This document shows positions 11,500 through 24,011 of a stretch of 64,000 nucleotides of DNA, piece by piece. The position numbers and the translations under genes were made by a program. A model generated the notes under the pieces. The model worked only from the letters and a program-made list of their open reading frames with translations, searched no databases and was not told the DNA's origin. Location of the stretch: NCBI GenBank assembly GCA_934047225.1, contig OW203997.1, forward strand, positions 8,170,417 through 8,234,416, in the 5' to 3' direction. Position 1 is the first letter of the stretch, and every line of letters begins with the position of its first letter. Source of the DNA: Ypsolopha sequella. Lineage: Eukaryota > Arthropoda > Insecta > Lepidoptera > Ypsolophidae.

Positions 11500-13640
11500 A
11501 TAGATGATTGATAACGTAAAGCATACAAAACTTTAAATAATATAAACCAAAATGGCGGAGTTGTGGCTTATGTCAACAATATTTGGAATGCAAATTTCTC
11601 CGAACCTAAATTCAGTGAAGCTTACTGTCTCATTCTGGAAATTCCTAAACATGCAACAGTGATCTGCCTATATAGATCTCCATCTTTCGCTGAGGTCCCT
11701 CCAAGAAATATTAATTAACTTCAAGGGTAAGTCAAACGCATAAATATATTATAGACATTCTCTCAACTGACGTCTCTAAAGTCGACCCGTCCGAATATTT
11801 ATGTTTAGTTGCTGAACACGAAAAAAACCACAACTGGTTGGATTAGTTTATAATACACATATCATAGGATCCTAATCTTGGGAATGAATTCTAAACCGAA
11901 CTACAAAAAAGAAGATCAAAAACGTCATTCACTATGCTAGGGTAGCCGAAGAACTGGCTCTGGAGGACTGGACGGTGGTAATTGAGCAGATGGATGTAAA
12001 TATCGCTGTTAACAACTTCCTCAACATTATCTCAAAGAGCGTAAACAAGCATACTGAGAAGGTGAAAATTAGCAAAATCCAGTTTGTACTTAAGCTTCGA
12101 TAATGCCTGGACTCATGAGGCGCAGTCGTCATCGTGACAGACTCCACGCTAGAGTGAGGCGCCACCCTAACGATGAAGCTCGAAAGCTCACATACCACCG
12201 TTAACTTTTATAACGAACTTATTCGAAAACGTAAAGTCGTTTATGAGAGAAATGAACTGAAAACAAATAGTTCAAGCAAACAGTCTCTATGGAAAGCTAT
12301 CAAAAACGTACATACGGCTACATCAAAAACCCCCGATCGCATCTTAATCGCAAGTCATCCAAAATCCTCCCTTGATCAGTGCAATAACTTATTTATTTCG
12401 GTTGGTTGTAAGCTAGCAGATAAAATCTTAGGTGAATTAACTGTCACTGAGGCCTAGCTAGCATCGAGGGCGAAAATCAAATCCAGTCCCCAGGAATCAC
12501 TGTTTTTAGCGCCTACAGATAGCAGGAGTTAAAAAGCGATTTCAATAATTTGATATCTAGTAGTGCACCAGGTTTTGATGAAATAATCAACGTGTTACTA
12601 AATCACATAAGACACTTAATTGTGATACCACTCGTGTCTATTTTTAACCTGAGTCTCAGCACGAGCTGTTTTCTCCTGAGAACTGGAAGGTGTCTGTTAT
12701 TATACCTGTTCATAAAGATGGCCCAAAGAACTCTCCAAACAACTTAAAACCAACCCTTCTAAGCACACTGTCTAAGCTGCTGGAAAAGATTGTCAACAAT
12801 TATAGGAGGCTGGTGCGATTCCTAGAAAAACATAATCTTCTTTCTAAAAATCAATTTGGGTTAGGGCGATGTCGTTCCACAGAGAATGCGATCGTTCTAT
12901 TTATTGACTGAACTGGTGTCCACATATCTTGATCACGGCCAGAAGCGCATGGGCGTTTTCTTTGACCTAGCGAAGGCCTTTGACACGGTGTCAACGCCGA
13001 TTCTTCTTAGGAAATTGGAGGCGATGGGTATCAGAGGCATCGCCTTATCATGGTTCCAAAACTATCTAACTATGAGAAAACAGCTGGTCAAGATTGGACA
13101 GCAAAAAAGCGACTTAGCGGAGGTTTAGTTTGGCGTCCCTCAGGGTAGGATTCTGGTCCCCACATTGTTCATCATCTATATGAATTGTATTCATAATCTC
13201 AACCTGAATGTGGCGGAAACTCTCTGCTACGCTGACGACACTGTCGTACTGTTCCATGGAAGAACATGGGACGAAAAGATGCGGGCTGCCGGCATGTCTA
13301 CGATTATAAAATGGCTTCAAAACAATTTGCTTACCCTTTACAAAAACAAAAATTTCTATCAATGTTTTCATAAAACAGCCACCTCCCAACCTCCTTTGCA
13401 TGATGGCATAAAAATACACGTTTGCAATAACAACTTAACACGGTCACAAGTTATCGAGTCTTGGCATTGTATTAGACAAAAAGATTAATTTCAGGGAACA
13501 CATCTTGTAGCTTTCGAAACGTGTCAGTAAAATCATTGGAGTAATGAAAAACCTAAGCAGTGTTCCAAATATTGAAACATGTTTACACTGCATTGTGGCA
13601 GGTTACGTCTCCAACTTAATTGTACAGTTTTGTTTTATAC
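11500..13640 (+). pseudogene. Jockey/CR1-like non-LTR retrotransposon ORF2, broken
   Basis: This is a degenerate LINE polyprotein on the plus strand. An endonuclease-domain piece reads 'GGVVAYVNNIWNANF' and 'EAYCLILEIP...CLYRSP' (about 11555-11690). Reverse-transcriptase blocks follow in changing frames: 'VIIPVHKDGPKNSPNNLKP' and 'QFGLGRCRSTENAI' (12690-12900), 'GVFFDLAKAFDTV' with the first catalytic Asp (about 12950-12990), and 'CYADDT' with the paired catalytic Asp residues (about 13227-13245). A C-terminal piece resembling 'FRKIIGVMK' type motifs continues to about 13640. At least four frameshifts or stops separate the blocks, so it is not functional. The clade assignment rests on the CYADD and ENAI motifs and is tentative. 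Confidence 0.8.
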
Positions 13641-14034
13641 TAATTTATGTGACAAGTCAGAAATTTCTGTAAATCTGTTTAAATTATTTATTTAAGTATA
13701 TTAACCTATTTAAATGGTACGGATTCCTCAGGGCGTGAGTCCTACTCACACTTTCGCTTTTTTTTTTAATATTCTGCTTCCATAAGTCAATAACAATGTT
13801 AATGGAAAATAAAAAGCATTTGAAAAAACTGCACCGCCCACATAAAGCCGTTTTATTTATTTGACTGTGAGCTGTGAACACTTTAATTTTATTCTTCTCT
13901 GTTTCTTATGTAAACTTCATTCGTCTTCTGCAGATCTACATTGGATACGTGGTATTTTGTATGTCCCGCAACTGCACCGGGTGTCGATATTAAGTTAATT
14001 TTGAAATTATGGCAGTCGTGTTTTTTAACATTTT

Positions 14035-14205
14035 TCATAATTTATTTTTATTTAATACCTTTATACCCAGTGCCAATCCAGATGGTATAAGGATTCTAAT
14101 GACTCTTTATTCATCCAAATCGGTTAAACCGTTCAGAAGATATGAGGCAATGAAGAAAAATATATGAACATACACTCCTTTTTTTGGGGGCAGTCGTGTA
14201 AAAAG
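14035..14205 (+). repeat. SINE/LINE 3' end
   Basis: The shared sequence is 'CCAGATGGTATAAGGATTCT', then 'CCAAATCGGTTAAACCGTTC', then 'GGGGGCAGTCGTGTAAAAA'. The last phrase also ends the copy at about 29135-29150, and the middle resembles 29040-29090 and 42440-42480. It is inserted just outside the GR-B 3' flank. Confidence 0.55.
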
Positions 14206-14390
14206 CAAAATGCATCGCTTGGGAAACTTAATATTATTAGAGTGCATTACAAGATAACAATTAAAATGAAACAAGGCATAATTTCATATTTTATTTGTTT
14301 CATATTTTTAGGCTGTTTTTTGTATGGAATCGAAGACGGAAGCTGGAGACCAAATCAACAACCTGTATTGCTGTGAATAATAAATATTTT

Positions 14391-15632
14391 TCAAAAAAAA
14401 TGGGAAATCTGAATCATTACTACCAAATAAGTTGTAGACACACTGATAAATTTTAAAATCAGCGTAATATCCACTGCCACCATGTTGTATACACTAAATT
14501 TTAGCGGCCAAGCTTCTACCAATGCCATAAACGATTTCGCTTCATTTCTGCAGGATTTTGGTAAATTGTAATCCATTATTATTTCATTTATTAAAACTTG
14601 TGTCTTTTTGCGAGTTCTCAACAAGCTTTCACAAATTACACACATCAAAGAGGTAGTAAATAATCCACTTGAACTCCAAGTTATACTCGAAAAAATCTTT
14701 GAAAATTCGTGAGATATTTTAAAGTAATACAATGTCGACCAGATTGTAACGACCATATATGAAAACGAACATATCAGAAACATCAATAAATGAAAATTGC
14801 ACGCTACGTTTAGTAAATTACAGATTTCTCCAATAACATCATACATCTTGGCTAAATCTCGTACCATAATATTCTTCAAATTCTTCTTCTTATCACATCT
14901 GTTATGAATCGGTACAGAATAGATCGTGTGCTTCGTCTTTAAACATTTAGTATTAGTATAAGCACGTAGATGGTTGTTAATCATGTTCAGTCTACTTCGC
15001 ACCATCAGTATAACACTACAGAATATACAAGTCTCAAAATCTTGAAAAAACCAAATCGGCCAAATCACGTAGTCGCCCCAAAAGTTCTCTTCATCAAACA
15101 CGTACTCAATAAGATGATAAAGGATGTGTACTATGGAAACGAAAACTATCAATATCATAGCATTTTTACGAACTTTAGCGTAAAACTTGTCGATGAGTCG
15201 GACTTGTAAAGTACCGTCAATCTGTACTAACGCCGAAATAATGTTAATATTTTTTTCATCATTAAGTAGAGAGTTAAGATTTATAACACTCACATAATTG
15301 ATGAGCAGAAGCAAATCGGGTATTCGTTCAATAAAATCTACAACACCATTAGTACTGTCAAGATTATAAGGAAGTTTAACAAACTTAAAGTACAGCAATA
15401 TTATTACCACTGTTACTGTAAAGCTAAGCATTTTCATGTATATTCTGTTTGGTTTAAGCTTGTTCTCAACAACACGAAATCGAAACTGAGCAAATATGTT
15501 TTCAATAATCATTAGTGGTTTAATGGATTCAAGAAACTGTCGATTTTGAGAAGTTAAATCATTTTCTTTGTCAACCACTTCATTTTCGTTTATTATTTCT
15601 TCAGACACTTGATACTCAGGGTGTCTTTCCAT
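14391..15632 (-). CDS. Gustatory receptor GR-B, intronless, 413 aa
   Basis: This is a full-length paralogue of GR-A in one exon, with no internal stop. Hydrophobic segments fall at the same positions (first about 66-86, last about 384-408), and the C-terminus reads 'TYLVVMIQISHFF' where GR-A ends 'HFV'. Blocks shared by the group are near-identical: 'DGTLQVRLIDKFYAK', 'MVRDLAKMYDVIGEICNLLN' and 'RNEAKSFMALVEAWPLKF'. The middle of the protein (TM6, about 312-336) and the loop after TM4 are the most altered, which would be the place to look for ligand differences. The start ATG (MERHPEY) matches the family. The 5' flank is homologous to that of GR-C rather than GR-A. It is presumed to be a chemosensory channel in taste neurons; the ligand is unknown. 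Confidence 0.9.
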   Translation of the reverse strand: MERHPEYQVSEEIINENEVVDKENDLTSQNRQFLESIKPLMIIENIFAQFRFRVVENKLKPNRIYMKMLSFTVTVVIILLYFKFVKLPYNLDSTNGVVDFIERIPDLLLLINYVSVINLNSLLNDEKNINIISALVQIDGTLQVRLIDKFYAKVRKNAMILIVFVSIVHILYHLIEYVFDEENFWGDYVIWPIWFFQDFETCIFCSVILMVRSRLNMINNHLRAYTNTKCLKTKHTIYSVPIHNRCDKKKNLKNIMVRDLAKMYDVIGEICNLLNVACNFHLLMFLICSFSYMVVTIWSTLYYFKISHEFSKIFSSITWSSSGLFTTSLMCVICESLLRTRKKTQVLINEIIMDYNLPKSCRNEAKSFMALVEAWPLKFSVYNMVAVDITLILKFISVSTTYLVVMIQISHFF

Positions 15633-16760
15633 GTTACGTGTATGTAGAACAAAGTAGCCTACCGTCTGTAGTCTATATTATATCTCAAGGTGGTCCAAAG
15701 AAAATGTTGTCGGATCTTGCCTCCATATATTTTTTTTTGTTTATGGTATAATAACTTCTGTAGGTACCAAATTTGAAGAAGTTTACGGTTTACGTCGCCC
15801 AGAAAGTAGATTTGTTCAAAAACCACTATTTTCCCTTGTTTCTTGAAAATGAAAAAATCCTCAAACGTGAACTTGTCTCGATTGCTTGCCGGAAATAACA
15901 ATATACTAATAATTAGCTCATTTCATGAAGCTAATACTTTTATGTATATTCGACGCTACTCTGGAACCGGAAACTCGAATATTTAATCGCTTTCGGAAAG
16001 AGTGGCCCACAAATTGATAACATTCATTGTACATCTAGTGCAACTATTTATTCGTCTGTTTCAAAATCCTCCATTCAAAATTATTGGAGGACTTACCGAA
16101 TGCTCTAGATTCTAGAGTTTAGAAAAACAGCAACCAAGAGACGATTATAAGCAGTTTTTGAGCTCGTCTCTTCTATTTCTTGGTGGCTTGGTGGTTGCTT
16201 GGTGGTGGCAACAACCGGTGGTGTTGATTTCTGTACATAAATAAATAAATCACACTCGATGCATAGCTAAAGCCATTCATGTCCTAAGAATATACCTAAT
16301 TCAAAACCACTTGTATTTGACGGCTAGAGAGGCAAAGAATATACAAGAATTACCTGTACTTGTGGGCGTCATTTACGTTAGATTATTATTGAACTGAACC
16401 TCCGCTTGAAATAAAAGCCCCATCAAATATAACATTTAGCTCTTGGGTATCCTAAAAATTTACACTAATAAGATGGTTAGTGAAAAGGCTTACTCTATAT
16501 TTGCAAGGCATCTTTGGTCCCTATCAGAACACTTGATAGCTTTTGCAATTTTTGACGATTGACTGGCTTTAAAAACCAAAGAATGAAAAATGAAAAACCT
16601 TAAGCGTCCAACAATGACTAATTTTCAACTACGCCTCAATGTGACCTCTCTATGGAGAATTTGATCGCTGGAAGAACAAGCTGTCAAAATTGATAGAAAA
16701 AGTGACTGTAAGATGCTCAGAACAATAAACCAATAGAAAAAGTCTTGGTGCCGTCAAAAC
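15633..16760 (-). other. GR-B 5' flank, duplicated at GR-C
   Basis: About 1.1 kb is homologous to 34332-35035 plus 35433-35541 plus 36684-36940. Shared words are 'GTAGATTTGTTCAAAAACCA', 'CTCGATTGCTTGCCGGAAAT' and 'CCATTCATGTCCTAAG'. This copy lacks the two insertions present in the GR-C flank, so it shows their pre-insertion state. A GGTGGTTGCTTGGTGG repeat lies at about 16177-16206. No gene is supported here. Confidence 0.7.
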
Positions 16761-16990
16761 GTACTACCCAAAACTTCATTTAGACTCCTAATGACTCCTG
16801 TCCAAGTCACCAAATTATAATGTACTGTTACTTTTCTTAAGTGGCAACATTGGCAATCCTTTGTAATTTGTTCGCGTTATAGCTTGTGTTTACGTTAGGA
16901 AGTAACATGGCAGATTTTTAAACAAAATTTTATTTAAGTTGTGTTTTGCTGCGAATTATCGTATGGAAAAGGGTTGAAGATACAAGGACA

Positions 16991-18060
16991 ATGTCCTGCT
17001 ACGTGCGTGGTTGCAGATCCCATTCGGGGAATAAAGAAAACTCGAACAGCAATATCAGTTTTCACAAGTGAGTAAAAAGTGATGTTTTCCGAGTAAATGA
17101 ACCATAAAATGGAATTCCATCAAGAAAGACAACATTTTACGACGTGTCGTTTTCATATAGTAACGTAAATATAGCTTTTAGAATAAAAGTAAATCCTAAA
17201 ATCATTAAAATAATTAAATCCGTTTTGAGGTTATTAGTGAAGTCAAAACAGTTGTCGGTAATTTTACTGATTTTGTGCTAATATGAAGTATTGATTCAGC
17301 TTATTTTACTTAAGGTTCCCCAAAAATGAAGACATTCGTAAACGATGGTTTGTTGCTATTAGCCGGAGTTGGAAACAGCACAAAACTAATTGGAAAGTGT
17401 CCTCAAGGCACTTCAATCCAGAGTGCTTTCTGAAAAGAACTATTGCGACCACGCTTAAAAGACGATGCGGTGCCCACCTTGAATTTACCTAGTAAAACAG
17501 AAACTGTTTTGGTTGAATCCTTCACTACGCTCAAAATTCTAACTTAGAATCACGAGTCTTGCTCGAGATTCAAACTCGGCACTCGCAACAAAAATAAACT
17601 TTGCTCTCTTGTTGCACAAATTTTAATGCTTATTTTACTACTATCTGTTTAAAAATGACCAATAAGTGTTGTGTTTAATTCTAGGATTTGAGAACTGCAA
17701 TGGAACCATCAAAAGCTGGCTTTGTAGTGCGTAAATTGAAAAAGTTCTTGCATTGAAAAAAAAATCTCCAAGCCCTGGAAGGACCTGCTAACAGCATGCC
17801 TCTAATGAGTGTAAAAGACAGAGGAGGGCTGACTAAGCCATCAAAAAGCATTCAAAAAATCTGCCAAACAGCAGAGAAAATCCTGAGAGAGTTTGAGGCT
17901 GTAGTTACAAACAAAAGTGTAGGAAAACCACAGCACTTCACATTTATGATAAACACATGGCCATTCGTTGGATAACTCCGTGTTCGACACGTATTTGAAA
18001 CTTAGAATACATCACATGACGAAGGAAATTACTGCACCCATCGAAAATATACGCTCATTT
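16991..18060 (+). pseudogene. THAP-domain gene remnant, two exons, transposase-like
   Basis: Exon 1 (16991-17067) encodes 'MSCYVRGCRSHSGNKENS' and ends ...CACAA before a GTGAGT donor. Exon 2 begins at 17315 after a TTACTTAAG acceptor, and joining restores His-Lys-Phe-Pro. The product has the C2CH pattern of a THAP zinc finger (Cys3, Cys8, then 'WKVSSRHFNPECF' giving Cys/His equivalents and the AVPTLNLP tail), a site-specific DNA-binding domain found in host regulators and in P-element or Harbinger-type transposases. The tail 'LKDDAVPTLNLP' is one frame away from the preceding 'HFNPECFLK', so a single-base indel near 17430-17445 breaks it; the uncorrected frame stops at 17490-17492. Downstream, 'LMSVKDRGGLTKPSKSIQKI' (about 17800) and 'HHMTKEIT' (about 18012) resemble the C-terminal part of THAP transposase-like proteins. 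It is called a pseudogene because of the frameshift and the stops between blocks. Confidence 0.7.
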
Positions 18061-18989
18061 CTGACGAAAACAATAATTTTCAAAGGTCAATAAATACGTT
18101 TATTTTTGGCTGCTTTGTAAATCTTAATGACATGTGAAAATCAAACGTACTCACTGGAGAAAATTGAGAAATTGAACAACCATTAAGGCTCCAGTCCCCT
18201 AAAAATCAGTATTCTTGCAGAATTATCAGAAAAGAAAGATTTTATTTTAGTTAGTAAGAAAGCAATAAATAAAATAAATTTTACGTTAATTTATAGTGTG
18301 GAATTTGAAGATTTCAAAACTTATTTTTTCATTTACTTTAATGCTACTTTTAATAGGTTTTTTAGGCTTTAAACATACCTTTATTTATGTTCTACGCGTT
18401 GAGAGTCTCATTCATGCACACGTCACGTAAAAATTATGACAAAAACAAGAAATTTATTCAGGTAACATTTATTCCCATATCTTCAACAATTATCTTACCT
18501 GGTTACTTTTTTGGATAAAACTTTAGTTTTCTTATTTCGAGTGCTTTAAGTAGTTGTGATTTTATGAATTCAACCACTGATAAAAATTTTTTTTTCTACT
18601 AGAAAACTATCGTTTAGCGTAGTCAAATTTAAAACACGTAGAATAGAACTATTAATAAGTGAAATAACAAAAAATGGTATTTAAAAAATTATTTTAAGAA
18701 CATTTATCAAATCGAAACTTATCGAGAGTTTAAAACACAAAACGCGTCGATATTTCCCTCAGTTTCGCTGGGACATCGCAGCGTTCAGACGTGTGTTGTA
18801 TAGCTCGACGTCATTTTACCTCCCGCTCGCACGGTTGCTCCCTTTCCCTCGCGTAGATTCTTATGGAGAGGTGAACTGTATCATGAAAGTTGCTCTACTT
18901 AAATATTGCACTTATTATTTAATAAGTAAACAACTATGGATAAAATATTTTTTGAATATTTTAAGAAATCCCTGTTTCGATAAAATAAA
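18061..18989. other. Intergenic, no gene seen
   Basis: AT-rich with no supportable coding sequence, hairpin or repeat boundary. A locally GC-richer patch at about 18740-18860 (GCGTCGATATTTCC, CTCCCGCTCGCACGG) is probably repeat-derived. Confidence 0.35.
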
Positions 18990-19720
18990 GTCTAATCTAC
19001 GTACGTCCGTATTTCACAGCATCATAACTTTAGCACCGTAAAGATAAAGACATGAAATTTGGCACAAAAGTAGCATTAATTTGCCTACATATTACATTGT
19101 AAAAAAAATATGAAAAATTTGAAATTGTTTAAAATATTTTCAAAACAAGTGAGAAAAATAAAAAATATCCTAAAAATACAATATGGGTATATACTTTTAC
19201 TATATTTACTGGCACTGGTTTTGTGAAATCTTTAAAAAAACTACAATAATGTGTATGTCCGAAACTGGTAGACCGAAAAATATGAAAAAATGTCCATTAT
19301 AGATCATAACTGACCAGTAACCGGGAAAACTATAGTGATTTAAAAAAAAAAAAGGAAAATAAATAAAAAAAAAACATTTATATAGTTAAATACAATATGG
19401 GTATCACATTGTAGGTATTAAAAAGCTTATTGTAATAATATACAGTTTGGCTATATTTAATTGCATCTATTTCAAGAAATCCTTGAAAATCTATAAAAAA
19501 ATGTATGTCCCCCCTCTTATCTCCAAAACTGGTGGACTGAAAAATATGAAAAAATCATGGTAATATGCGTTTACGTAAGAATTACAGAAAAAATAAAGCG
19601 GTTGAGAAATTCACGAAAAAAAAATGATAAAACTAAATTTATCATCCATAATACTGAACCCTAGGTTCTGACTAGAGTCTGACTCGCACTTCGCCGTTTT
19701 TTTTTAAGATGTTTATCGGT
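18990..19720 (+). repeat. Lepidopteran interspersed repeat, two stacked tails
   Basis: It starts with 'TCTACGTACGTCCGTATTTC', continues 'ACAGCATCATAACTTTAGCA', 'GACATGAAATTTGGCACAAA' and 'AAATACAATATGGGTA', and ends 'TCTGACTCGCACTTCGCCG' at about 19700. The 'AATATGGGTA...GGACTGAAAAATATG' tail part occurs twice (about 19180-19290 and 19385-19550), which suggests tandem or successive insertion. Confidence 0.6.
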
Positions 19721-22154
19721 AGGCCGTTTTTTTGGGCGGTTTTAATTTAGTTTTCGGAGCTTTTATTACTACCCTAAATTTTTACTATAAATATCCGGTT
19801 ATCCGGGTAATACATTATCCGTTATCCGGATAGTAAAAATCTGCGAATAATTGCATGCCCTAATTCGCTTAGATTAAGTTATGTTAATGTGTGTTAATTC
19901 GAAAACCCGTAAAGCCGTATTTTAGAAGTTGTGGTCTATAAAACCCACGGGGATGGCGTGACACAAATTTTATACCAGCACCGCTGTCGCCACTTTTTGG
20001 AATAACTAAAGCCGAAGCTACATCCTTTTTATTACTTTACTTACTTTTATTTAAAATATCTTAAAAAGCTATCGAAGTCACTAAAACCGACAGTCGAGAT
20101 AACAACGTGCTAGACAATAATGCATCAAAACAAAAGAACAAACGCAGCTGCGGTTCTTTTCATTAAAACATCACATTTCTAAAACTAAATTTTTTACCTT
20201 TTTTATTGCACCTTAGTCATAATCATGGACACACAAACTGACAGACACTTAATTACCGTAAGAGTTTCTATTTGTGATATTATATTACTTAAAGAACTGA
20301 TTTTTAATATGCGTGTGAGTATTAGGAATACATAATTTTAAATGTTTTCATTGTTACGATTTGATTATTAATTTTCTACATATCCAAATTTTATAAAGGT
20401 ATTTTTTATGTCAGGCATTAATTAAATGAAAATCTTGATGAATAAAGAAATTTTCGGGCACACCTACATGCTTTTTAGGGCATGCAGGTTTCCTTAGAGC
20501 GATAGGGCTCATCACGTTGAGACGTAATAATCGTCAAAGAAACGCGGGTGTACTTATAGGTACACGTATGGGTGGACTTATGACTTGCATCTCAGTTCAC
20601 ACTCGGAACACCTCTTGACACCCTTTTGGTAAAAATCTGCAAATAATTGCATGACCTATATGACTCTTACTGCTACCAATAAGCCATCTATTCCAGGTAG
20701 ATTTACTTTTGTTTATTTTGCTTTTGCAAATTCATTTTGTTTGTTCCGATCAACAAACCAAACTTTGTAAATTACCGTTACTTGAATAATTAAAAATCTT
20801 CACATGTCAAATTTTAAGTAAGCGTACACTCATTTAACGAAGTAGAGCAACATTCAGGTGCGGTCTCTAACATCTTAATGCAGCGGGGGAAGCGCCACTT
20901 CTAAAGCCTCAGGTAAGATAAAAGCGAAATGTTGCAAAGAGAGTCTGGGGCCTTAAGTTTGAAAAAAATTAAGCTTCTCATTAAAACGATTCAATTATGC
21001 ATTTTGTATGCGAAGGTCAATATGTTTTTTTTATTTTTGATGTTTTTATATAATAATATGTAAAACAGTAATTCTGGAGTTTGCAACAAATTGTTTCTTT
21101 TATCCTCTGATTATTTTTCTGAGTTTTATTATTATTATCATTATTTCACAATTGTTTGAGAGGGATCCTTTTGAGTGTTAAGGAGGCTAGTTTTCATGGC
21201 GGCGCCTTCCTCTCAAAATATATATTTTTAGTGGGAGTGGGACCGTGTGTGTGTGGATGTATGTATGTAAACGTGGTATTCTTAGTTTTGAAAATAAAGT
21301 TGATTATTTCATTCCATAAATATTTGGCAGGTTTCTCAATTTCATATATTATTTTATCTACTCCCATACTACAATAAGGTAATTTCATCATCAAAATCAG
21401 TTTTATAAGTACCTACACTGTTTATCTGATAATATTACATTATAACACCGTGATTCCGCGCTGCTATTGACCCAATTTACTGCAACACCGCTAGAGAGCC
21501 AATCAACAACAGCGACGAGAAATAAGTCCCGACCTTATTTCTCAAGCCACGCCTATCCTAGTTGCTTCTAATTGGTACTCAAGGCAGCATTACCGGTCGA
21601 TGAACTCGGGATTCATGAACGAGTGTTCTTCTCATTTTCCGTGAAATTGTTAGTTGAAAATATGATTAAAATACGATATTTTTGATGCTCATTGATTAAG
21701 TATTGTGTCCAACTGAACATAAATAGACATTTCGAAAGTTGTGCAAAACTATTACGAAACTCACTTAGTTCGTTTCGTTAACAAGCACTCGTGTCCCAAT
21801 GACTTAAATTATGTTACAGTTGCACAAAATACTATGATAATCTAGTTCTTTAACTGTACAACAAGTATTATTAGGCTTTTTTTATCCAAATCGATATCGA
21901 TAAAGTCTGTAAACCCGTAGTCCGGTACATGCCTAGTTGCAAGCGTTTGAAAGATAGGGCTGTAGCCGGCTTGAAATCAACGTACTGAGAAAAATACTGC
22001 CATCTTGTTTTTTCATACGGAGAGTTGTATATGTGAAAGTAGCATAGCTTTACCATCCTAGGTTTCTGCTTAATTAGATCTTGTCTATTGGTTTATTGGT
22101 CTGAGGTAAGATGCGAGTTTTTAATGATTCTGCTGAAAAGGGCATCAGTCACTT
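19721..22154. other. Intergenic, no gene seen
   Basis: No reliable gene, RNA or bounded transposon. Points of note are a 'TATCCGGTTATCCGGGTAAT' / 'TTATCCGTTATCCGGATAG' short self-similar patch at 19787-19830, a palindromic 'CTACATGCTTTTTAGGGCATGCAGG' at about 20465-20490, and a GT-rich tract at 21245-21270. Open frames at 21156-21377 and 21194-21394 overlap on opposite strands in low-complexity DNA and are not convincing. Confidence 0.35.
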
Positions 22155-23040
22155 GTATGTCATAGGCAAGGAAAAAATGTGACTATTACATACAAACCAC
22201 TTTCAAACCAAAAAAATATAATTTCGTTAGACAACTGTGAATTTTTAATTGTTTAGATTTTTGTTTTAATATATTTTTTTAGTACGTTCCCTTAATAAAA
22301 GAATAACAAATCTAACATATTTTTGTCAATATAAGGAGAGTCCTAATTTCTTCAAACGAAGCCTCGAAAATTTAGCGTTGTTCCTGTTCTAGGCTCAGGT
22401 TTTTTTTTGTAGTTTTTTTTTTCATTGTTAAACTTACATACACTTTTAAGAATTTAAAGCCATCCGACTAAAACCACATGGTTTATGCGTGGTATGGCGA
22501 GATCGCAAACTTTATGCTAAACTAACTAAACTAATTCTAACTTATATTATGTTATACAACATCACGCAGCCACAGGCTGCTGATGTTGAAGAAAATAAAG
22601 CTTTGTGGCACTTTTTCGCTTTTTATTATTATTTAAGTTTTTTAGTCTATCTAATATATGGGTAGGTATTTCATTTAGTATTAAAGGAAGCATGTACTCC
22701 CATGTTCTCATACCATAGAACATCGGCTAGTAGCAAATCACAGGAAACAGTTTCCTGACCCATTCATAATGTTTAATTACATACATTTTTATTTTACACT
22801 TACGTTCCATCATCTGCGACCACTAAATGATGTATGAAAATTTTGTATGCTTGTTCATTTTATGTGGCTTACAATACAAATAGTGTTGTGGAGTAACAAT
22901 ATTTGGAACTTTAATTCTTTGGGCCACCCTAACTTTCGTTAGGGACTATTATTGTAATTGAATAACAAAAGGTTACCTGTAGATGGTATTCTAGATAATA
23001 TTATGACTATGACGAATGGTTCGACACTTTATTATACAAA
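22155..23040. repeat. Segmental duplicate of 37063-37645, ending in a GR 5' flank
   Basis: Shared sequence begins at 'CAAACCACTTTCAAAC', runs through 'TTCAAACGAAGCCTCGAAAA', 'CTGTTCTAGGCTCAGG', 'ATGATGTATGAAAATTTTGT' and 'GGGCCACCCTAACTTTCGTT', and ends with the GR upstream words 'AAAGGTTACC' and 'TCTAGATAATATTATGAC'. Relative to the other copy, an extra 300-bp piece sits at about 22395-22720, including a tail ending 'GAAAATAAAGCTTTGTGGC'. No GR start follows on the expected side, so the GR exon has been lost here. Confidence 0.7.
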
Positions 23041-23324
23041 AAAGTTGATTTTATAAGTTCCTACGTACCCAATTCTCAGCAGATTTTATTGTGTTTTATA
23101 CCATATTTTTTACTTCAGTTTTGTTATTTTTAGTTCGTTTAAAAAAACAAATTATACAGTTTCTTTATCCTGATTTACCTCTTTTTTTGGCTGTCACCAG
23201 GCTTGCCTGGTGGCAGTCCAAATTTAGGCCGAATCGACCAATAAAATAGCTAAACTAATTTTAAAAAGTAATGCTACAAAATGTAACTGTCAAAATGTAC
23301 TGTAAAATTATCGGCGAAGTTGTA

Positions 23325-23500
23325 GAACTTCAGTGGCCAAGCTTCTACCAATTTCATGAATGATTTGGTTTCATAAATTAATTTCTGCAGGATTTTGGTA
23401 AATCGTAATCCATTATAAATTTATTTTTTAAAATTAGTGTTTTTTTGCGAGTTATCAACAATCTTTACAAACTAAACTCATCAAACACCTTCATAGGCCT
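23325..23500 (-). pseudogene. GR-F fragment 1 (TM6-TM7 linker region), degenerate
   Basis: On the minus strand this aligns with the GR segment from 'LMSLVCESLL' to 'EAWPLKF'. The DNA words 'TTTTTTGCGAGTTATCAACA', 'GATTTTGGTAAATCGTAATCC' and 'GGCCAAGCTTCTACCAAT' match intact paralogues, but stops and a small insertion (CATAAATTAATTTCTGC) disrupt it. The last membrane segment is missing. Confidence 0.75.
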
Positions 23501-24011
23501 TCAGCCAAGCAATTGTTAATTTTGTAAACTTCTCTCCGACTAAGCATATTTTTTGAAACGTTTTTTAATTTGATCACTGATCTGTAGAATGTTATGTGGT
23601 TAGCAGTAATTTACACCATTTTTAAGTACTTGAAAGTTAATCGTAAATCAACATCATTTAATTCCAATTTGATAAAAAACAAAGCTAGTGTGTATAAATT
23701 TAATTCATATCGATATAAATGCACAGGCTGTTGATTGTGGTCAGCAACTTCCTTCAAAAGGCAGAAGTATACACGACAGGGACGTACACAAAACAAAAAT
23801 GGTACGATTATATGGTTTATACAACGAAATTCATCGTTTGGGAAATCAAAATACTATTAGTGTACATTGCAAGGTATAAATCAAAATTAAACAAGGTACA
23901 ATTTCATCTCCTATTATTTGTCTAATTTTTTAGGCTGTTTTTATATGGAATCAAAGATGGAAGCTGCAGACCAATTTAAAAACCTGTATTGCTGTGAATA
24001 CAAAACATTTT
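23501..24011 (-). other. GR 3' flank beside GR-F fragment 2
   Basis: Bases 23690-24010 carry the duplicated GR 3' flank ('CAGGCTGTTGATTGTGGTC', 'CGTTTGGGAAATC', 'AGGCTGTTTTTATATGGAAT', 'AAACCTGTATTGCTGTGAAT'). Before 23690 nothing is recognised. Confidence 0.55.

Noticed and set aside
13114..13419. 101-codon minus-strand frame
   Set aside because: Antisense to the reverse-transcriptase block of the LINE.
21156..21394. Overlapping plus and minus frames of 66-73 codons
   Set aside because: Hydrophobic, low-complexity products from GT- and AT-rich sequence. Neither has family features.
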